Made by a program: the position numbers and the translations under genes. Shown here piece by piece: positions 1 through 5,238 of a DNA stretch of 7,945 nucleotides. The notes beneath the pieces were generated by a model that saw only the letters and a list, made by a program, of their open reading frames with translations, was not told the DNA's origin and did not search any database. The stretch is from Pseudorhodobacter antarcticus (lineage in GTDB: Bacteria; Pseudomonadota; Alphaproteobacteria; Rhodobacterales; Rhodobacteraceae), in the NCBI GenBank assembly GCA_945897655.1, contig CAMDHB010000148.1, positions 1 to 7,945 on the forward strand. The letters are read 5' to 3'. The first letter of the stretch is position 1. Each line of letters begins with the position of its first letter.

Positions 1-92
1 TGCCCTTATCAGCCCCAAATCGAATTCTGACGCCGCCGTCTGGGGGCGTTACTTGGCTGAAGTCACGGCTGCAACTACGAAGGAATACCACG

Positions 93-380
93 ATGTCGCG
101 CGTCTGCGAACTTACGGGCAAAGGCCCGATGTCTGGCAACAAAGTCAGCCACGCCAACAACAAGACCCGTCGGCGCTTTTTGCCGAACCTGAACGAAGTC
201 AGCCTGATTTCGGACGTGCTGGGCCAGACCTTCAAGCTGCGCATCTCGGCTGCGGCGCTGCGGTCGGTTGACCACCGTGGCGGCCTTGACGCCTTCCTGG
301 CCAAAGCCAAGGATGACGAGCTTTCGGTGGCTGCTTCGCGCATCAAGAAAGATATTGCCAAGGCACAAGTCACCGCCTGA
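93..380 (+). CDS. rpmB: 50S ribosomal protein L28
   Basis: Encodes a 95-residue basic protein that reads as a full-length L28, a structural protein of the large ribosomal subunit. The N-terminus (MSRVCELTGKGPMSGNKVSH) and the following Asn/Arg-rich stretch (residues 21-35) are family hallmarks. The middle contains the LRISAAALRSVDHRGGLDAF segment typical of alphaproteobacterial L28. The start is fixed by a good ribosome binding site, GAAGGA at 79-84, eight bases before the ATG. The gene appears monocistronic in this window because a strong hairpin with a T-run follows the stop. Nothing is unusual about it. Confidence 0.98.
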   Translation: MSRVCELTGKGPMSGNKVSHANNKTRRRFLPNLNEVSLISDVLGQTFKLRISAAALRSVDHRGGLDAFLAKAKDDELSVAASRIKKDIAKAQVTA

Positions 381-403
381 TTGGCCGGGACTGTCGGTTT
401 TGG

Positions 404-433
404 GGCCCCACCGCTGTGCGGATGGGGCCTTTT
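404..433 (+). terminator. Rho-independent terminator of rpmB
   Basis: GGCCCCA (404-410) plus CCGC (411-414) pairs with GCGG (418-421) plus TGGGGCC (423-429). This gives an 11-bp GC-rich stem with a single bulged A at 422 and a 3-base loop, followed directly by TTTT. It sits 23 bases after the rpmB stop and separates it from the copper-related genes, so those need their own promoter. I could not identify a convincing one in 434-487. Confidence 0.85.
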
Positions 434-487
434 GCTATGGCGCAATGTCTCATGGCAAAACCCGGTTGGGGTCGATAAAAGTGCGGT

Positions 488-835
488 ATGATTCGTGTGC
501 GCACTCTTCTTGGTTGCCTGCTGGGCCTGATCCTGTTGTTTGGGTCGGTCATGGGGGCTGTGGCGCGCAATGAACAGGCCGGGCTGACGACGGTTACCCT
601 GTGTGGTGCGGACGGGGCGGCGATACAGATCGACGCTCAGGGCAACCCGGTCGAGGTGGGGCATGCCTGCCCGGAGTGTGTGGCCGCAGCGGCGATGGTC
701 GCCCTGGACGCACCGCCCGCGGCGCTGGCGCTGGCGCGGATCGGCAGGGTGGCGTTTCACCTGCGCGCTGAGGGTCCGGTTCGGCAATCAAACCGGCTGA
801 CCCACGTTGCACGAGGGCCGCCTGACTGGGTTTGA
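488..835 (+). CDS. Small exported DUF2946-type protein, candidate copper-sensing leader (CutF/CruR-like)
   Basis: A 115-residue protein. Residues 1-26 form a signal peptide or membrane anchor (two Arg, then a Leu/Gly-rich core, possible cleavage after AVA at 24-26). The rest carries Cys39 (TLCGADG), then His59 and a CxxC motif at Cys61/Cys64 (HACPEC), and it ends in Arg-Gly-Pro-Pro (109-112) three residues before the stop. This layout matches DUF2946 proteins, several of which (CutF in Rhodobacter, CruR in Bordetella) act as nascent-chain copper sensors. In those, translation of a stalling Pro-rich C-terminus controls the next gene. Here the downstream gene is a copper-chaperone fusion, and a stem-loop spanning the stop codon lies between them. 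The start lacks a clear Shine-Dalgarno sequence, which would fit low-level translation. The family assignment is from memory of the motifs and the sensing role is inferred. The alternative is a simple periplasmic metal-binding protein. Confidence 0.75.
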   Translation: MIRVRTLLGCLLGLILLFGSVMGAVARNEQAGLTTVTLCGADGAAIQIDAQGNPVEVGHACPECVAAAAMVALDAPPAALALARIGRVAFHLRAEGPVRQSNRLTHVARGPPDWV

Positions 836-860
836 ACCCATCCATTCCCGTTCAAATCCA
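827..860 (+). promoter_or_regulatory. Intercistronic stem-loop abutting the next gene's ribosome binding site
   Basis: TGGGTTTGAAC (827-837) pairs with GTTCAAATCCA (850-860), giving ten Watson-Crick pairs and one G-U pair around a 12-base loop. The left arm contains the last two sense codons (Trp114, Val115) and the TGA stop (833-835) of the upstream small protein. The right arm ends exactly where the Shine-Dalgarno AGAGG (861-865) of the PCuAC fusion gene begins. A ribosome paused on the RGPP codons (812-823), or terminating, would cover and melt the left arm. Without it, the stem would crowd the ribosome binding site. The pairing is directly visible; the regulatory role is inferred by analogy with the cutF-cutO junction. 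It has no T-run, so it is unlikely to be a terminator. Confidence 0.65.
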
Positions 861-865
861 AGAGG
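861..865 (+). promoter_or_regulatory. Shine-Dalgarno sequence of the PCuAC fusion gene
   Basis: AGAGG lies six bases before the ATG at 872. It is immediately adjacent to the 3' arm of the 827-860 stem-loop, so its accessibility may depend on whether that stem is folded. It also fixes the start of the 872 gene. Confidence 0.75.
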
Positions 866-871
866 TTCCCG

Positions 872-1825
872 ATGTATTCCCTGCTGAGACAGGCCGCCCT
901 TGTGCTGGCCATGACCCTGCCTGCTGCTGCCCATGATGGTGTGCAGATCACTGATCCTTATGCCCGCGTGATGGTGGGCAATGGGTCGGTTTATTTCATG
1001 CTGAACAACCATGCCGATGCGGATGACGTTCTGCTGTCGGCCAGCAGTCCGGACGCCCAGATGGTGCATCTTATGAACAGCAGCGCTGACGCCGCTGGTG
1101 TGATGCAGATGGATATGGTGGACGGCTTTGCGATCGAGGCCGAAGGGTCACGCACGCTGGCGGGTGGCGGCGATCATGTGATGCTGATGGGCGTGACGCG
1201 CAAGTTTGCCCCGGGTGACACCGTGACGCTGGTGTTGCAGTTCGAACGGGCGGGTGAGGTGACCTTGCAGGTGCCGGTGGACAACAAGCGCACCACCCCG
1301 CCGGGGCCGGGGCCGACCGCCTATGACGCGCAGGCCACGGCAAGCCATGAGGCGCATGCGGCTGCAGACCCCGCGGCGCATGCGGCCCATGCTGCCGCAG
1401 CGCCCGAGGATCATGCGGCGCATGGGGCTGAGGGTCATGTCGCCCATACCGGGGCGATGAGTGTACCTGTGGGGCCGGATGCCGAGATGATTGTCGCCAC
1501 GATGAAGGCGCTGTTCGACAAGCCGGATCAGCCCTTGACGGTGGACCCGGTTGTGGTGAGCGGGGACAGCGCCATTGCGTCCTGGGCCCAAGGGGACGCG
1601 GCAGGACGGGCCCTGTTGGCGCGTCGTGATGGGCAGTGGCAGATTGTGCTATGCGGCGGGCCGGATCTGCGGTCACCGGCGTTCCTGGCGCTGCATGGGG
1701 TGTCGGGGGCCGATGATCTGTCGGCGATGTTCAATCTGGCCGAGGACAAACTTGGCAGTGCAGCCGTCAGCCGGTATTCCTCGTTTGAGGGGATCATGAT
1801 GGTGACGGGTGCTGGGCATGACTGA
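872..1825 (+). CDS. Periplasmic PCuAC copper chaperone fused to a copper-uptake-associated domain via a His-rich linker
   Basis: A 317-residue exported protein. A signal peptide covers residues 1-20 (cleavage after PAAA, leaving His21 as the mature N-terminus). Residues about 21-136 form a PCuAC (DUF461) domain, which binds Cu(I) in the periplasm and hands it to cytochrome oxidase assembly factors. Its metal ligands are visible as His66, Met80 and His102-x-Met104, with the expected 21 residues between Met80 and His102. Residues 155-195 are an Ala/His linker with four HxxH pairs on an 11-residue repeat. Residues about 203-317 (MKALFDKPDQPLTV, SGDSAIASWAQGD, GRALL, Cys261, SSFEG) resemble the stand-alone 'copper uptake system-associated protein' of Rhodobacteraceae. 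A typical PCuAC protein is only about 150-180 residues, so this is a fusion. It follows the DUF2946-type gene and its stem-loop, and is 24 bases upstream of the dioxygenase gene, so all three probably form an operon. The PCuAC assignment is firm; the C-terminal assignment is from memory. Confidence 0.9.
   Translation: MYSLLRQAALVLAMTLPAAAHDGVQITDPYARVMVGNGSVYFMLNNHADADDVLLSASSPDAQMVHLMNSSADAAGVMQMDMVDGFAIEAEGSRTLAGGGDHVMLMGVTRKFAPGDTVTLVLQFERAGEVTLQVPVDNKRTTPPGPGPTAYDAQATASHEAHAAADPAAHAAHAAAAPEDHAAHGAEGHVAHTGAMSVPVGPDAEMIVATMKALFDKPDQPLTVDPVVVSGDSAIASWAQGDAAGRALLARRDGQWQIVLCGGPDLRSPAFLALHGVSGADDLSAMFNLAEDKLGSAAVSRYSSFEGIMMVTGAGHD
1346..1447 (+). repeat. 33-bp tandem repeat encoding an HxxH copper-ligand array
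   Basis: Three consecutive 33-bp units start at 1346, 1379 and 1412, and the first codon of a fourth (His192) is at 1445. Each encodes an 11-residue unit beginning H-x-A-H followed by an Ala-rich tail. The histidines fall at residues 159/162, 170/173 and 181/184, with an extra pair at 189/192. The DNA copies are diverged, so this is an ageing duplication within the linker of the PCuAC fusion. HxxH pairs are plausible Cu(II) or Zn(II) ligands. Confidence 0.8.
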
Positions 1826-1849
1826 ACGAACAGACCCGAAGGCCATCAG

Positions 1850-2401
1850 ATGACCCCGCTGCATGAGGTGCCGGATGCCTTGACCCCGGCGGAATGTGAT
1901 GACCTGATCGCCCTGTGCGCGGCAGCCCCGATGAAGGATGCGGGGCTGGTGCGCGGGACCACGGCGCATCAGATCCGCCGGGCAGAACTGTCCTGGCTGG
2001 ATGATCTGCCGCAGGCGGCCTGGGTGATGGAGCGGATGATGCGGCTGGTCGCTGCGGCGAACCGGGAAAGCTTTGGCTTTGATCTGACCGAGTTTGCCGA
2101 AAGCGCGCAGGTGGCACGCTATGGGGCCGAGCGGGAGGGGCATTTTGACTGGCATTCCGACATCGGGGCCGGGGCGCTGGCCCAGAAGCGCAAGCTGACG
2201 GTGGTGGTGCAATTGTCAGATCCTGCCGATTATGACGGTGGCACGCTGGAGGTCTGGCCGGACAGCAACCTGCGGATGGCCCCCAGACAGCGGGGCAGTG
2301 CCGTGATCTTCCCAAGCTTCACCTTGCACCGCGTGACACCCATCACGCGGGGCACCCGCTGGTCGCTGACCCTGTGGTCCCACGGACCTGCCTTCCGCTA
2401 G
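1850..2401 (+). CDS. 2-oxoglutarate/Fe(II)-dependent dioxygenase (prolyl-4-hydroxylase-like, PKHD type)
   Basis: A 183-residue soluble protein with a complete 2OG-Fe(II) oxygenase core. The Fe(II) triad is His102-x-Asp104 (DWHSD) and distal His160 (FPSFTLHRV). The 2-oxoglutarate-anchoring Arg170 lies in GTRWSLTLW. Supporting segments are the strand before the HxD (ARYGAEREGHFDWH), DYDGGTLE at 127-134 and the RGSAVIFPS strand. The nearest known relatives are PKHD-type/PiuC-like hydroxylases, which use O2 and 2-oxoglutarate to hydroxylate a protein side chain or small molecule; the substrate cannot be read here. The start is supported by GAAGG at 1838-1842, seven bases before the ATG. Its position 24 bases after the copper-chaperone fusion and before a strong hairpin suggests co-transcription with the copper genes. 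A role in modifying a copper-related peptide, siderophore-like compound or protein is only a guess. Confidence 0.88.
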   Translation: MTPLHEVPDALTPAECDDLIALCAAAPMKDAGLVRGTTAHQIRRAELSWLDDLPQAAWVMERMMRLVAAANRESFGFDLTEFAESAQVARYGAEREGHFDWHSDIGAGALAQKRKLTVVVQLSDPADYDGGTLEVWPDSNLRMAPRQRGSAVIFPSFTLHRVTPITRGTRWSLTLWSHGPAFR

Positions 2402-2452
2402 GGGATGGGCAAACCGGCTTGTCCCAAGGGTCAAGCCGGACTGCCCATCCTC
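2401..2452 (+). terminator. Long hairpin at the end of the copper-related operon
   Basis: Bases 2403-2421 pair with 2432-2450 in two perfect blocks of 9 bp (GGATGGGCA/TGCCCATCC) and 8 bp (CCGGCTTG/CAAGCCGG), separated by a 2x2 internal loop. The apical loop is 10 bases and itself contains CCC/GGG. Two further pairs (2402 with 2451 as G-U, 2401 with 2452) extend the base into the dioxygenase stop codon. It is followed by TCTACCTT rather than a true T-run, so it may terminate inefficiently, or protect the 3' end of the transcript instead. Confidence 0.65.
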
Positions 2453-2517
2453 TACCTTACACCCCGCTTGACCGAAGGCCCGGCGCGCGTCAGGATTGCC
2501 CCAAAACGGGGGCTATT

Positions 2518-2952
2518 ATGAAAACACCTTGGCATATCTGGGTTGTGGGCCTGATCACGCTCATGTGGCACGCCTTTGGCGCCTATGATTACACCATGTC
2601 CGAACTGCGCGACGCCGCTTATCTGAGCATGATGCCCGAAGATCAGCGCGCGGGCATGCTGGCCTATCTGGACAACATGCCATCCTGGGCCGTGGCGACC
2701 TGGGCGTTGGGGGTCTGGGGTTCGGTGCTGGGGTCGGTGCTGATCCTGGCCCGGTCGCGCCATGCGGTGAACGCCTTTGTCGTGTCGCTGCTGGGGTTCA
2801 TCGGGACCAGCCTTTACACCTATATGATCGCCCCCGCCTCGATCATGTCGCAAGGCGGTCTGGGTCTGGTGATCAGCGGGGCCATTCTGGTCATCCTGCT
2901 GGGAACCATGCTTTACGCCCGCGCCCAGGTTGTGGCGGGCCGCCTGCGGTGA
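2518..2952 (+). CDS. Small four-helix inner-membrane protein of unknown function
   Basis: A 144-residue protein with four predicted membrane segments at about 5-23, 57-78, 84-104 and 113-134. A soluble loop (residues 26-55, acidic and Met-rich) lies between the first two. Start choice: the ATG at 2518 gives a protein beginning MKTPWHIWVVGL, the usual start of this family in alphaproteobacteria. A longer frame reaching back to 2374 would read through the hairpin and overlap the dioxygenase gene, so it was rejected. The ribosome binding site is weak (a G-run at 2508-2512). Similar proteins are often labelled hypothetical, or loosely as transporters, without evidence. The stop overlaps the start of the next gene by four bases, so the two are translationally coupled and probably work together. 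I do not recognise a catalytic motif. Confidence 0.85.
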   Translation: MKTPWHIWVVGLITLMWHAFGAYDYTMSELRDAAYLSMMPEDQRAGMLAYLDNMPSWAVATWALGVWGSVLGSVLILARSRHAVNAFVVSLLGFIGTSLYTYMIAPASIMSQGGLGLVISGAILVILLGTMLYARAQVVAGRLR

Positions 2953-3578
2953 CCAAAGCCCCAACCCCGCGCACCCGGGTCAAGCGCCTGCACGAAAAGG
3001 CGGCCTATGACGCGGACACGATCAAGGCGGTGCTGGACGCCCAACCGCTGGCCCATATCGGCCATCTGATCGACGGCGCACCCGCCGTCACCCCCACCCT
3101 GCACTGGCGTGAAGGGGACCGCGTTTATTGGCACGGTTCCGCCGCCTCGCGGATGATCAAGGCGGCGACGGGGCAGCCCGTCTGCCTGACCGTCACCCTG
3201 CTGGACGGTCTGGTGCTTGCCCGCTCGGGGCTGGAGCATTCGGTCAACTTCCGGTCGGTCATGGTGTTTGGCGTGGCTGAAGCGGTCACGGATCAAGCCG
3301 CCAAGGCCCGCCATCTGGAAGTGATGATGGAGCAGATGTATCCCGGCCGCTGGGCGCAACTGCGCCCCATGACGGCGCAGGAGTTGAAGGCGACGGCGGT
3401 GCTGTCGCTGCCCATATCAGAAGCCTCGGCCAAGATCGGGGCAGGCATGCCGACCGATCCGCCTGGGGATATGGATTGGCCTGTCTGGGCAGGTCTGGTT
3501 GGCATTCGTCAGGTTCTCGACGATGCCCAACCTGATGGCACCCCCAAGGGGCCAGCCCCCCAGATCCGCCGGTTTTAA
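2949..3578 (+). CDS. Pyridoxamine 5'-phosphate oxidase-like flavin-binding protein (NimA-type split barrel)
   Basis: A 209-residue soluble protein of the flavin-nucleotide-binding family related to NimA nitroimidazole reductases. Hallmarks are the N-terminal TPRTRVKRLHEKAAYD (residues 6-21), HIGHLIDGAPAVTPT (36-50), WHGSAASRM (61-69), the strand pair CLTVTLLDGLVLARS (79-93), HSVNFRSV (97-104), YPGRW (131-135), ELKATAVLSLPISEASAK (145-162) and PVWAGL (178-183). These form the FMN-binding split beta-barrel of family members; some relatives bind heme or F420 instead, and the true cofactor and substrate are unknown. The start is the GTG at 2949, overlapping the upstream TGA (2950-2952), a classic coupled junction. 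The gene ends 11 bases before the convergent gene's stop, leaving no room for separate terminators. Confidence 0.9.
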   Translation: MTKAPTPRTRVKRLHEKAAYDADTIKAVLDAQPLAHIGHLIDGAPAVTPTLHWREGDRVYWHGSAASRMIKAATGQPVCLTVTLLDGLVLARSGLEHSVNFRSVMVFGVAEAVTDQAAKARHLEVMMEQMYPGRWAQLRPMTAQELKATAVLSLPISEASAKIGAGMPTDPPGDMDWPVWAGLVGIRQVLDDAQPDGTPKGPAPQIRRF

Positions 3579-3589
3579 AGCGCTCCGCT

Positions 3590-3904
3590 CTAGCCCTGAC
3601 AGATGGCTTCGGCCTTTTCGCCAAAGCGGGAGTAACGCTCCCAGAACGCATCGTCCGACCGCTTTTGCGACATCCGCACCAGATGCGCCTTGTCAGGATT
3701 GCGGAAGAAGGTGGCCACGCGACGCTGGTCAGAGCCTGACAATCCCTGATCGGCCACGCGCTGAATGCACGAGCACAAGGACGGTGTGGCAGCCTGCCGG
3801 CTGGACTGGTTGCACGCGCTGGAAATCGGCCCGGCACTGGCCGCAGAGGCCATAAACATCATCGAAAGGGCGGCCGCGCCTGCCCACAGTACTGCTTTTG
3901 TCAT
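3590..3904 (-). CDS. Small secreted four-cysteine protein of unknown function
   Basis: A 104-residue protein with a clear signal peptide (residues 1-24, MTKAVLWAGAAALSMMFMAS then AASA, cleavage before Gly25). The mature part has four cysteines (31, 44, 46, 102), consistent with two periplasmic disulfides, and conserved-looking blocks CSCIQRVAD (44-52), DQRRVATFFRNPDKA (59-73) and FWERYSRFGEKAEAIC (87-102). Similar Rhodobacteraceae proteins are, as I recall, sometimes labelled 'arginine transporter', which nothing in this sequence supports. The start at 3904 is preferred over an upstream in-frame ATG at 3952 because it has a ribosome binding site (AAGGGG, complement of 3912-3917) and places the signal peptide at the N-terminus. 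A promoter candidate lies about 60-90 bases upstream. Confidence 0.82.
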   Translation of the reverse strand: MTKAVLWAGAAALSMMFMASAASAGPISSACNQSSRQAATPSLCSCIQRVADQGLSGSDQRRVATFFRNPDKAHLVRMSQKRSDDAFWERYSRFGEKAEAICQG

Positions 3905-3963
3905 GTCTCTGCCCCTTGCCAGTGGGCGGGGTTCCCCCTCGCCACAGGTCATTCATTTTCTCA

Positions 3964-3992
3964 ACTATGCAGGCGTCCAGAACATTTTTCAA
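3964..3992 (-). promoter_or_regulatory. Candidate sigma-70 promoter for the small secreted protein gene
   Basis: On the minus strand, TTGAAA (complement of 3987-3992) and CATAGT (complement of 3964-3969) are separated by exactly 17 bases. They match the -35 and -10 consensus at 5/6 and 4/6 positions. This predicts transcription starting near 3957, about 50 bases before the ATG. The rest of the gap up to 4139 holds no gene that I can support. Confidence 0.4.
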
Positions 3993-4139
3993 GCCTGTCA
4001 GGCACTTGACGCCAATCCGCCGCAGTTTGTTTCGAATTGCGCTATAATCTGTGCTTCGTTGCGGCGGCGGCCCAAGGTTTAGCGCTGGGGTGCAAGGCAT
4101 GGGGCAAGGAACTGCCTTCGGACCTGATTCGCCCAATGG

Positions 4140-5132
4140 TCAGGCGCTCCGCCGCATCCGCCGCGCCTTCATCGCCTCATGCGCCTCGGGCGTGCCGTCG
4201 TGGAAGGACCCGAACCAGCGGTCAAGGGGGACCATGCCATCCGAATAGTTCACCTCGAAATACTTGTGGTGCAGGTAATGGGCGTAATAGGACGCCTCGA
4301 AATTCGCCTCCTCCCCCAGAACCACGCGGTCAAACCCGGTATGGCCCTGCGCCGGGCTGACCCCTAGGCGTGAGGCCAGGTTGATCATGTGGACCGGATG
4401 CGCCGGGATCACGAAGAAGAGCAAGATCGTGCTGAAATAGACCATATGTTCAATCGGATGCATCGACAGCCCCGACCACGGGCCGGGGTTGATGTTGCGG
4501 TGATGCAGCTTGTGGGCAAGCTCGTACAGGGGCGAGATGTGCAGCAACCGGTGGCAGAAATAGAACCCCACCTCGTGGATCAGCGGCACCAGAAAGAATA
4601 TCGCGACAAAGCCCACCGGATGGCTGGCAAAGGTGATCATCGGCGCCCAGCCATTGCCATAGGCCCACAGCAGCAGCACCTCATACGCCGTCCAGATCGG
4701 CACGCCGCTGGCCAGGGTGTGAAACATGTTGTCCCAGGTCTGGTTGCCAAAGGCAAAGCCTGCGGCGCGGTCTTTGGGGAACTGGCGGTTGTACTTGAAC
4801 GCCGTGCCTTGCTTGCGCCAGGAATAGAGCCACAAATGCCAGGCGCCATAAACCAGAATGGCCAAAATCTCATTCCGGATCAGCAGGTACAAGATCCAGC
4901 CGGGGGCCAGGGTCTGTGTCGTCTCCAATGACGGCGAAAACCACGTCCACAGCACCAGCGCCATCAGGGCGTAAAACAGGTTCCAGGGCAAGAAATAGCC
5001 CGGAAAGCCGAACAGCCATTTGGCAAGGCGGCGCGGATCGGGCGGCCAGTCGAAAGCCGGGCCATAACTGATGGGCCGGTTCGGGGCCCAATGGCCGCGC
5101 GCGTCCTCGTGCCCGAACTCTTTGTCATCCAT
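4140..5132 (-). CDS. Integral-membrane fatty acid hydroxylase / sterol desaturase family enzyme
   Basis: A 330-residue membrane protein of the di-iron fatty acid hydroxylase superfamily. The histidine clusters are HRLLH (194-198), HKLHH (207-211) and HYLHH (285-289), with extra His225 and His229 (HPIEH) and His186 nearby. These match the eight-histidine motif that holds a non-haem di-iron centre for O2-dependent C-H hydroxylation or desaturation of a lipid. Hydrophobic segments fall at about 45-65, 78-105, 144-160, 172-193 and 230-252, with an aromatic-rich, hydrophilic N-terminus. The C-terminus (KYFEVNYSDG, PLDRWFGSFHDGT) is typical of the bacterial branch. The lipid substrate cannot be told from sequence. 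The ATG at 5132 is preceded by an eight-G run (complement of 5140-5147) seven bases upstream, an unusual ribosome binding site. It is divergent from lepA, sharing a gap of about 100 bases. Confidence 0.93.
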   Translation of the reverse strand: MDDKEFGHEDARGHWAPNRPISYGPAFDWPPDPRRLAKWLFGFPGYFLPWNLFYALMALVLWTWFSPSLETTQTLAPGWILYLLIRNEILAILVYGAWHLWLYSWRKQGTAFKYNRQFPKDRAAGFAFGNQTWDNMFHTLASGVPIWTAYEVLLLWAYGNGWAPMITFASHPVGFVAIFFLVPLIHEVGFYFCHRLLHISPLYELAHKLHHRNINPGPWSGLSMHPIEHMVYFSTILLFFVIPAHPVHMINLASRLGVSPAQGHTGFDRVVLGEEANFEASYYAHYLHHKYFEVNYSDGMVPLDRWFGSFHDGTPEAHEAMKARRMRRSA

Positions 5133-5238
5133 CTGATTGCCCCCCCCAGTTCATACCAGAATGGCCCAAACCGCCACACCGATCAAGCAATGTCACGCCC
5201 CCTTTCCCGGCCCTGTTCTTCAGGCTATACGGCCCCCC

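Noticed and set aside
30..49. Small hairpin (ACGCC-CC / GG-GGCGT) upstream of rpmB
   Set aside because: One mismatch, only seven pairs, no T-run; it could be the terminator of a gene outside the window or chance, and I cannot support either.
827..840. Alternative short inverted repeat TGGGTT-TG-AACCCA as a repressor operator
   Set aside because: A two-base loop makes it useless as an RNA hairpin, and it lies inside coding sequence; the longer pairing with 850-860 explains the same bases better.
1071..1676. 201-codon open frame antisense to the PCuAC fusion gene
   Set aside because: Pro/His/Arg-rich translation without any family resemblance, caused by the GC-rich sense strand; the sense gene has signal peptide and metal-ligand motifs.
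2374..2517. Longer start for the four-helix membrane protein
   Set aside because: It would overlap the dioxygenase gene, translate through the long hairpin and place a 48-residue non-conserved tail ahead of the natural membrane start.
4043..4048. Perfect TATAAT on the + strand
   Set aside because: No -35 element at 16-18 bases, no extended -10 TG in the right place, and no + strand gene follows before lepA about 1.2 kb away; probably chance in an AT-richer gap.
4389..4931. 180-codon open frame opposite the hydroxylase gene
   Set aside because: It lies wholly antisense to a gene with clear catalytic motifs, and its translation is low-complexity His/Gln/Arg-rich, as expected for the complement of GC-rich coding sequence.
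5137..5238. Upstream TTG start that would extend LepA by 34 residues
   Set aside because: The extension is Pro-rich, has no match to LepA N-termini and would overlap the divergent gene's control region; the ATG at 5239 gives the canonical 599 residues.
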